A DNA stretch of 64,000 bases from Streptomyces sp. MA5143a. GTDB lineage: Bacteria > Actinomycetota > Actinomycetes > Streptomycetales > Streptomycetaceae. Below are positions 58,860 through 64,000 of this stretch, piece by piece (the first letter of the stretch is position 1; each line of letters opens with the position of its first letter). Made by a program: the position numbers and the translations under genes. The DNA lies in contig NZ_OLMK01000001.1 of NCBI RefSeq assembly GCF_900290235.1, positions 124,001-188,000 of the forward strand, written 5' to 3'. The notes beneath the pieces were generated by a model, which saw only the letters and a program-made list of their open reading frames with translations, was not told the origin of the DNA and ran no database searches.

Positions 58860-58902
58860 CTGGGGCTGGGGGCGGGGGCTGGGGCTGTGGGGGCTGGGGA
58901 AA
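58860..58902. repeat. G-rich tract upstream of the EEP-lectin gene
   Basis: Seven runs of four or five G (spaced by CT, C or CTGT) occur in 43 bases on the plus strand, 25 bases before the start of the minus-strand gene. It has G-quadruplex potential on the template strand, so it could affect transcription. Confidence 0.6.
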
Positions 58903-59021
58903 GCGGTTGCCGGACGATCGTGGCTGAAGTTACCCCCGGTTACCCGTGTCGTGTCGAGAGTTCGGGCGGCATTCGCGGAGAGTTGCCGAGGTGTACGCCT
59001 GTGTTCGGCGGCTCGACCAGG

Positions 59022-59070
59022 GCGTGAGGGGGCGTATGAGGCGTATGAAGGCGTATGAGGGCGTGTGATG
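59022..59070. repeat. Short GCGTATGAG-type tandem repeat
   Basis: Units GCGTGAGGG, GCGTATGAG, GCGTATGAAG, GCGTATGAGG and GCGTGTGATG lie end to end just before the acetyltransferase start at 59079. They include in-frame ATG and TGA triplets but no clear ribosome site, so this is probably repetitive leader DNA. Confidence 0.6.
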
Positions 59071-59078
59071 CTGACGGC

Positions 59079-59579
59079 ATGACTGAGCAGCGCGAGATCG
59101 CGGTGGTCCGCAGGCCCGGGCACGACCCCGGTGACGAGGGCGGCCTCGCCCGGTTGCTCGCGGACTACCACCTGCGGACCGAGGCGGAGAAGGGCCGGGC
59201 CGTCACCGGCGTGGACGGGCTGCCCGACCGCTACCGGGCGGAGATCACGGATCCGCGGACCGCGTTCGCCGCCGATGTCGTGCTGCTGGCGACGAGTGAA
59301 CAGGCCGCGGTCGGCTGCCTCGTGGTGACCGCGCCCGTCGACGGCTGCTCCGAGATCAAGCGGCTCTGGACGGATCCCGCCCATCGCGGCAGGGGCGTCG
59401 CGTCCCGCCTGATCGAGACCGCGGTGGCGCACGCCCCGGAGAGCGGGGTGAGCACCCTGCGGCTGTCGGTGTGGCAGTGGCGCACCGGAGCCATCGCCCT
59501 CTACGAACGGCTCGGCTTCACGATCGCCGAGTCGTGGGACGCGCGCGATCAGCTGGTGTGCATGCGACGGGGGGTGTGA
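59079..59579 (+). CDS. GNAT-family N-acetyltransferase
   Basis: A 166-residue single-domain acetyltransferase. The acetyl-CoA loop is AHRGRGVASRLIETAV, preceded by EIKRLWTDPA and followed by LRLSVWQWRTGAIALYERLGF. These are the typical beta4-alpha3 and beta5 elements of small GNATs. The acceptor is unknown. The ATG at 59079 was chosen for the compact family-like N-terminus; a longer in-frame start at 59055 lies in the tandem repeats. Confidence 0.85.
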   Translation: MTEQREIAVVRRPGHDPGDEGGLARLLADYHLRTEAEKGRAVTGVDGLPDRYRAEITDPRTAFAADVVLLATSEQAAVGCLVVTAPVDGCSEIKRLWTDPAHRGRGVASRLIETAVAHAPESGVSTLRLSVWQWRTGAIALYERLGFTIAESWDARDQLVCMRRGV

Positions 59580-59629
59580 GGGGGCGGAGGTGTGAGGGGT
59601 ACCGGGTCGACGTCGGACGCCGGGCGCCC

Positions 59630-60073
59630 GCTGTTCCGCAACTGGCCCGACGGGCGGGCCGCCATGTGATCGAGCAGGTCGCCCTCTGCGCCACGGGCCG
59701 CGCCCAGCTCACCCTCGGCGAACGCGCCCGAGCCCCGCGGAGCTTCGACGGCGCGTTGCGGGTCATGGCAGCCGGCGCGGCCCACGGGAACGCCGAGCGG
59801 GAGACTCCCTGCTGGCCGGGCGCAGGCGCTGCGGGCCCTGAGCCGCCTCGACCCGGCGCGGTCGGCGTGCGGAGCGCTGCTCCGGCAGGCCGCCCAGCGC
59901 ATCGACGCGTACGGGCTGCTCCAGGCCTCGCCGAGTACGAGTACGGGTACGGGCATGTCCCGCGGGCCCTCGGGGACGACGGGGTGGCCCGGAGTCACTG
60001 GCGCGGCGCGCTGACCGCCCTGGAGGGCACGGACGCGCCGGTGCTCCGCCAACTCCGTTCACCGAAGCGGTAG
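59630..60073 (+). pseudogene. TPR-containing protein remnant (AfsR/SARP-like tail)
   Basis: Tetratricopeptide-like coding pieces appear in alternating frames. They are EQVALCATGRAQLTLGERAR, then AQALRALSRLDPARSACGAL with LLRQAAQRIDAYGLLQA, then HVPRALGDDGVARSHWRGAL to a stop at 60073. The pattern is that of the TPR tail of AfsR-like or large LuxR regulators. At least two frame changes and the lack of a start show that it is dead. Confidence 0.55.
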
Positions 60074-60148
60074 TTCAGCCACGACGGCCGTTCGGCACGA
60101 GGGTGAGGCGACCGTTGCCGTGCAGGGGCCCCTCGCGTGTGGCGGCCT

Positions 60149-60622
60149 TCAGCGTGCGTCGGTCGCCGAAGGGGCAGTGGACGGGGTCGGCGCCGCCGAG
60201 GGCTCCTCGGTCGGGGAGGACGCGCCCGGCTGCGCGGACGGGCCGGTGGAGGAGTCCTCCGCGGGATCGGGAACGGGGGTGGCGGACGAGGGCGATCCGG
60301 AGTCGGGCCGCGTCGGTGAGGGCGACCCCGCGCGGGGGTGCGTGGGAGCGGGACTGCTCAGCGGTGGCGGGGCGAGCGGCGGCGACGGGGGCGTACGCGT
60401 CCCGGACGTGGCGAACAGCGTCGGGACGGTGATGAGGGCGGCCACCGCGCAGGTGACGGCGGTTCCGGCGGCCGCACGCAGCAGTCGGCGGCGGGCCGCG
60501 GCGCGGCGGATCGCCTCGTAGCGGCCGGACGGCGGCCCGAGGTGCTCGGCGGGTGGGCGCAGGACGACGGCCAGCGGATCGTCGGGCTCGAACTCCGGGC
60601 CGTCGTCAGCGTGTGTGATCAA
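60149..60622 (-). CDS. Membrane-anchored candidate anti-sigma factor
   Basis: A 157-residue single-span protein. A cytoplasmic N-terminus of about 45 residues (MITHADDGPEFEPDDPLAVV, ending in a basic stretch RRAAARRRLLR) is followed by a transmembrane helix (about 50-72). The outer part of about 85 residues is almost entirely Pro, Ser, Thr and Ala, with repeated PSP/STP elements, likely a wall-spanning or glycosylated tail. No zinc-binding HxxxCxxC motif is present. Its start overlaps the end of the sigma factor gene by 17 bases, the usual arrangement for an anti-sigma factor. Confidence 0.7.
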   Translation of the reverse strand: MITHADDGPEFEPDDPLAVVLRPPAEHLGPPSGRYEAIRRAAARRRLLRAAAGTAVTCAVAALITVPTLFATSGTRTPPSPPLAPPPLSSPAPTHPRAGSPSPTRPDSGSPSSATPVPDPAEDSSTGPSAQPGASSPTEEPSAAPTPSTAPSATDAR

Positions 60623-61133
60623 GGCTTCTCCTCAGATGGGCGCGGAGCAGTTCGCGGGCCGCGTGGAGATCGGCCTTGACGGTTCCCTCCTTGCGTCCGG
60701 TCAGGACGGACACCTCCCGGATCGGCATGTCAGCGTAGTAGTGCAGCAGGATCGGGACACGCAGTCGCTCCGGCAGCGACTGCACCAGCAGCCGCACCGA
60801 GGGGTCGGCCTGCTCGGCGTGATCGCCCTGCGGGCGCACCGCCGCCTCGGCCGTGGCCCGGTGCATCGCCCGGCGTTCCCGTTCGAGCTTGCGCCAGTGG
60901 TCCCGTACGAGGTTCGCCGCGGTGACGTAGAGGAAGCCGTGGGGTTCGGCGACGGAGGTCCAGCGGGCCCAGAGCCGGGTGAACGCCTCCGACGCGATCT
61001 CGTGGGCCGTCTCGTCGTCGTCGACCAGCCTGCGGCACCAGCCGGCGAGGCGGGGGTAGAGGGCGGCGAACAGTTCGGACGCGGCCTTCTCACGGGACCG
61101 TTTCAACGCTCTCCAGGGTCGTGGGCTCGTCAT
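60606..61133 (-). CDS. ECF-type RNA polymerase sigma factor
   Basis: A 175-residue sigma-70-family protein with sigma2 (about 15-85: ELFAALYPRLAGWCRRLV, AHEIASEAFTRLWARW, FLYVTAANLVRDHWRKLERE) and sigma4 (about 110-165: LPERLRVPILLHYYADMPIREVS, GRKEGTVKADLHAARELLR). There is no sigma3, which is typical of ECF sigma factors. The ATG at 61133 gives MTSPRPWRALKRSREK. It is followed with overlap by the membrane protein gene, probably its anti-sigma. The sortase and its substrate are encoded immediately upstream on the same strand. Confidence 0.9.
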   Translation of the reverse strand: MTSPRPWRALKRSREKAASELFAALYPRLAGWCRRLVDDDETAHEIASEAFTRLWARWTSVAEPHGFLYVTAANLVRDHWRKLERERRAMHRATAEAAVRPQGDHAEQADPSVRLLVQSLPERLRVPILLHYYADMPIREVSVLTGRKEGTVKADLHAARELLRAHLRRSLDHTR

Positions 61134-61216
61134 GCCGTGCGGGCCGTCGTACGGGAAGGGATGAGGCCCGCCACGGGGGTGCCCGTACGGGCGGGCGGCG
61201 GGGGAGGGGCGACCGG

Positions 61217-61891
61217 TCACGACATCGGCTCGCCCGTACGGCCGGTGGCGCTCAGCGTCGCGAAGACGATCACGTTGTCCCGGTACTCCTCGCCGGAGCG
61301 GGGGCCACCGCACGTGATGAGACGGAGTTCGGGGCGGTCCACGTTCCCGTAGACCTCCGCCGCCGGGAAGTCGGCCTTGGCGACGGTCCGCACACGGTCG
61401 ACGGTGAACTCCGCCGTCGAGCCGTCGGCCCGGCGCGCGGTGATCCGCGCGCCGCGCCGCAGCCGCGCGAGCCGGCGGAAGACACCGTCGCCGTAGGCCC
61501 CGACCGTGACGTGCCCGAGGATCACCGAGGGGCCGGTCTGACCCGGTGTCGGTGAGTGCCGGTACCACCCCGCCCGGTCGTGCTCCGCCACCGGCGGCAC
61601 CTCCACGCTCCCGTCCGCCGCCAGCCCCAGCCCCATGACCGGCGTGTCCACCCCGATGGCCGGGATCAGCAGCCTGACCGGCACGGAGCGCGCCAGCGGC
61701 GACGGCGACCCGCCCGAGGAGGACGACCGACGGGCCGCGTCCGACGAGAGGGGAGACGGGGCTGTGTCGACCGGTGGACCGCCCGAGTCCCGGCCCCCGG
61801 CCCCGCCGCTCCCCCGACACCCGACGAGCAGCGAGGCCGCCGCCACGGCGACGAGGGAGCGTCGGGAGAGCGCCCCGGTGGGCGGTGTCAT
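61217..61891 (-). CDS. Class F sortase
   Basis: A 224-residue lipoprotein-like protein. The signal peptide ends in the lipobox LLVGCRG, followed by a flexible Pro/Ser region. The sortase domain (about 80-224) has the catalytic His in ILGHVTVG, the Cys in LITCGG and the Arg in EYRDNVIVFA. Class F sortases attach or process surface proteins in actinobacteria. Its ATG overlaps the stop of the gene upstream (ATGA), which encodes a likely substrate. The sigma factor gene follows 83 bases downstream. Confidence 0.88.
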   Translation of the reverse strand: MTPPTGALSRRSLVAVAAASLLVGCRGSGGAGGRDSGGPPVDTAPSPLSSDAARRSSSSGGSPSPLARSVPVRLLIPAIGVDTPVMGLGLAADGSVEVPPVAEHDRAGWYRHSPTPGQTGPSVILGHVTVGAYGDGVFRRLARLRRGARITARRADGSTAEFTVDRVRTVAKADFPAAEVYGNVDRPELRLITCGGPRSGEEYRDNVIVFATLSATGRTGEPMS

Positions 61892-62292
61892 GCCGTGTCG
61901 CCCCGGCGGCGCCGGACGAGGACGATCGCGCCGGCCCCGCCGACGAGGGCCGCGACGGCGCCCGAGCCGATGAGCACCGCTCCGGTCCCGGACCCGTCCG
62001 ACTCCGCCGCCTCCCCGGTGTCGGGCGCCCCGCTCGGCACCACGGAGACCTGGCTGGGCACCGGAGACGCATCGGTGGCGTCCTCGGCCGGCTCGGGGGT
62101 GGTCGAATCCTCGGCGGGCCCGGGCGTGGTCGAATCCTCGGCGGGCCCGGCGGTGGACGGCACGGGCGTTGCGGTGGAGGTCGCCGACCGGGGCGCGGCG
62201 GACGGTGCGGTGTCGTCGGCGAACGCGGGCAGCGCGCCGGCCAGGACGGCGGTGCAGGCCAGGGCCGCGGCACTGAGGACGGTACGGCGCAT
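61888..62292 (-). CDS. Sortase-substrate-like surface protein
   Basis: A 134-residue exported protein. A signal peptide (MRRTVLSAAALACTAVLAGALPAFA) leads to a Ser/Thr/Pro-rich mature region with repeated GPAEDSTTP units. The C-terminus has a sorting-signal layout: GAPDTGEAA (LPxTG-like but lacking Leu), then a hydrophobic helix, then RRRRGDTA. Overlap with the sortase start by 4 bases supports a substrate role. The motif is atypical, so simple membrane retention is also possible. The ATG at 62292 has AGAGAGCG-type upstream sequence. Confidence 0.75.
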   Translation of the reverse strand: MRRTVLSAAALACTAVLAGALPAFADDTAPSAAPRSATSTATPVPSTAGPAEDSTTPGPAEDSTTPEPAEDATDASPVPSQVSVVPSGAPDTGEAAESDGSGTGAVLIGSGAVAALVGGAGAIVLVRRRRGDTA

Positions 62293-62491
62293 GAGTCGCT
62301 CTCTCTCGTCGGGCCGCCCGGACGGTGACCCGGCGGGGCGGCGTTGCGGATCGAGCGGAGAGACGAGACAGCGACCGACCCCGTTGTAAAGAGATGGCAA
62401 AGTCGTTGTCGCGGGCCGGAGTCGGCCCGCCACCGCGACCCACCTCTCGGTACGGCGACCGCGGCACCCTGGTCGCAGTGGGTCCCACGGG

Positions 62492-63100
62492 TCACACGAG
62501 GAACAGCAGTTCCACGGCGACCACCACGTCCACGACTCCGCACCACTCGGCGAAGGTGGGCGCGACGACACCGTCGAGCCGACGCACCCGCAGATGGGCG
62601 AAGTCCCAGACACCGTGGAGGAACCAGCCGGCGGCCACCAGGTACCGGCCCACGTCGGGGTCCAGCACCAGACCGGTGAGCGCGAGCGCGCCGAACACGA
62701 CCGCGCCGGCCGCCTGGACGCCAAGGAGGGGCCGTCCGTGGGGAGTTCCGCGCGCGGCGCCCCACAGCAGTACCGCCAGCGCGACGCCCACCATGACACC
62801 GGCCGGTGAGACGACGTCCAGGAGTTGCAGGGCGAACGCGAACACCACGCCCGCCCCCAGCACGGGCCAGGTCGCCTTCGCCCTCCCCGCCTGATGGACG
62901 ACCACGTACAGCAGCGGGAGGAGCGGCAGGAACTCCCCGTATCCGCGGACGGCACCGGCCGCTTCCTCCGACCCGCCCAGCACCAACCCGGGCACCGTCA
63001 GGGCGAGCGCGAGGGCCGTGGGCCAGCGCCGCAACAGCGCCCGGCCCGGCCGCCGCTCCTGGGACACGTCGCTGGAACTGGAGGAGGTCGTGGCACACAT
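62492..63100 (-). CDS. Multi-span membrane protein of unknown function
   Basis: A 202-residue membrane protein with about six hydrophobic segments after a Ser-rich start (MCATTSSSSSDVSQE). Segments include ALALALTVPGLVLGG, LPLLPLLYVVVHQAGR, AGVVFAFALQLLDVVSP, GVMVGVALAVLLWGAARG and WFLHGVWDFAHLRV. The end FAEWCGVVDVVVAVELLFLV is also hydrophobic. I recognise the FLHGVWDFAH motif of small actinobacterial membrane proteins, but no function is known. The ATG at 63100 has AGGAG 7 bases upstream. It heads the minus-strand cluster with the sortase substrate and diverges from the histidine kinase gene. Confidence 0.75.
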   Translation of the reverse strand: MCATTSSSSSDVSQERRPGRALLRRWPTALALALTVPGLVLGGSEEAAGAVRGYGEFLPLLPLLYVVVHQAGRAKATWPVLGAGVVFAFALQLLDVVSPAGVMVGVALAVLLWGAARGTPHGRPLLGVQAAGAVVFGALALTGLVLDPDVGRYLVAAGWFLHGVWDFAHLRVRRLDGVVAPTFAEWCGVVDVVVAVELLFLV

Positions 63101-63299
63101 GGAGGTCTCCTGAGACACGAGGGAACGGCCATGAGAGGCGTCTGGCCGGGGCGAAGGGGGCGGGGTTCTTCCCCCGGCCCTCAGACTGCTCCCGCGCCGA
63201 CGCCGCCAGTAGTGCCGTATCCGCACGCCCGCGCATGGCGTTGTCACGTCTCCGCGTGACATCTGTCATGCGGGGGCACGGCCGTACGACAATGACCGG

Positions 63300-64000
63300 G
63301 TGCGGGACGGGGAGAGCGAGCGCGGGGCGGAGCTGACGGGCTTCCGTCGTCTCACCTGGTGGACGGTGCCGGGGACCACCGTGTGCCTTCTGGTGCTGTT
63401 CTACGGCGAGTGGGTCCTGGACCCGGACGTGCCCGCCCGGGCGCGCGTTCCGGTCGCCGTCGCCCTCGTGGTCGACACGGTCGCCGGCGCGGTCCTGCTC
63501 GGCCGGCCGCTGAGCCCGTCGACGGCCGCCGACGGCGCCCACCCTCCGCGCCCGCCACGGCATGCGCTGGTGACCCTGGTCGTCGCCACCGTCGTGCTCG
63601 CGGCCCTTCCACTGGCCCGGCGGGCCTACGAGCTGTGGGCGGTCGCCCCCGCCGTCACCACGGCCGTCTGCGCGACCTTCCTCCGCCCCCGCCACCGCAG
63701 GTTCCTGCTCGCCGGCGCGGTGCTCCTCGCCACGCTGCCGGGCGCCGCGGTCAGTCTGTCCGCCGGTGACGGGGAGCTGCCGTACGCCGCGCTCTTCCCG
63801 GCCGGGCTCGTCGCCTTCACCGCGTGGACGGTGCTCGGCCCCCTGTGGGCCTGGAACATCGCCGGACGCCTCGACCGGGCGCGACGCCTGGAGGCCGAGC
63901 TGGCCGTGCGGGACGAACGGCTCCGCTTCGCCGCCGACCTGCACGACATCCAGGGCCACCACCTTCAGGTCATCGCCCTGAAAAGCGAGTTGGCGGCGCG
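63300..64000 (+). CDS. Sensor histidine kinase, NarL-type (3' end outside window)
   Basis: The first ~233 residues of a membrane kinase are visible. Five or six hydrophobic segments (VPGTTVCLLVLFYGEWVL, ALVTLVVATVVLAALPLA, FLLAGAVLLATLPGAAVSL, YAALFPAGLVAFTAWTVL) form the sensor. A coiled helix leads to the DesK/HisKA_3 motif RLRFAADLHDIQGHHLQVIALK, with the phosphoacceptor His. The ATP-binding domain and probably a LuxR-type partner gene lie beyond the window. The GTG at 63300 is the first reasonable start with GGGGCA upstream. It diverges from the sortase-sigma cluster across 199 bases. Confidence 0.85.
   Translation, partial: MRDGESERGAELTGFRRLTWWTVPGTTVCLLVLFYGEWVLDPDVPARARVPVAVALVVDTVAGAVLLGRPLSPSTAADGAHPPRPPRHALVTLVVATVVLAALPLARRAYELWAVAPAVTTAVCATFLRPRHRRFLLAGAVLLATLPGAAVSLSAGDGELPYAALFPAGLVAFTAWTVLGPLWAWNIAGRLDRARRLEAELAVRDERLRFAADLHDIQGHHLQVIALKSELAA

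Noticed and set aside
60606..63962. 1118-codon minus-strand frame
   Set aside because: Only its last 175 codons are real (sigma factor); the rest reads through other genes in the wrong frame.

Overview
The window is high-GC actinobacterial DNA with strong third-position GC bias, many GTG starts and GGAGG-type ribosome binding sites. Several genes are diagnostic of Streptomyces: sepH, the cutRS two-component system, an actinobacterial ferrochelatase with extra cysteines, DUF4193, DUF3093, DUF3710 and DUF3159 proteins, and a class F sortase. It reads as a core chromosome arm that grades into accessory DNA. No tRNA, rRNA, CRISPR array or secondary-metabolite assembly line was seen.

Core block, about 1-24.1 kb. 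In order: a cut phosphodiesterase, thymidine kinase (tdk), a VOC protein, a sulfurtransferase, the cell-division protein SepH, a flavin oxidase translationally coupled to an MFS transporter, hemH and an inositol monophosphatase. Then come cutRS, the dut/DUF3710/OB-fold/DUF3159 run, and a potassium-homeostasis cluster. That cluster has two RCK (TrkA-type) proteins and a 36-residue membrane microprotein facing a KimA-like K+ transporter. The block ends in a TrmA/RlmCD-type RNA methyltransferase. Genes here are intact, and many are separated by long perfect hairpin terminators.

Accessory block, about 24.1-36.7 kb. The last ~60 bp of the methyltransferase gene recurs, diverged, at 35446-35507, so about 11.4 kb looks inserted behind it. 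The insert holds many broken genes: a Bcr/CflA efflux gene with a G-run frameshift, an IS110-type transposase with an amber stop, a shortened and frameshifted AraC gene beside its intact paralogue, an internally deleted AbiEii-like toxin gene, and scraps of other genes. Its intact genes include two metallo-beta-lactamase-fold proteins, an F420/NADP-type reductase, a SMP-30-like secreted propeller protein and a small hydrolase operon. A decayed LuxR-type two-component pair lies just beyond.

Peripheral metabolism, about 36.7-64 kb. First is an FAD monooxygenase/hydrolase/FMN-reductase operon divergent from a LysR gene. Next, a zinc alcohol dehydrogenase, a CYP102-type P450-reductase fusion, an MFS exporter and a TetR gene carry closely related inverted-repeat operators and probably form one regulon. 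Then come a MerR-HEAT regulator coupled to a second HEAT protein, and a LacI-controlled sugar ABC importer with a PfkB kinase and an ABM-fold enzyme. The window ends with a secreted phosphodiesterase carrying a lectin-like tail, an ECF sigma/membrane anti-sigma/sortase F/sortase-substrate cluster, and the start of a histidine kinase gene.

The most interesting unexplained signals are the shared TetR operators, the duplicated gene end bounding the insert, the potassium cluster with its microprotein, a 22-unit heptanucleotide G-rich repeat array, and the paired HEAT proteins.
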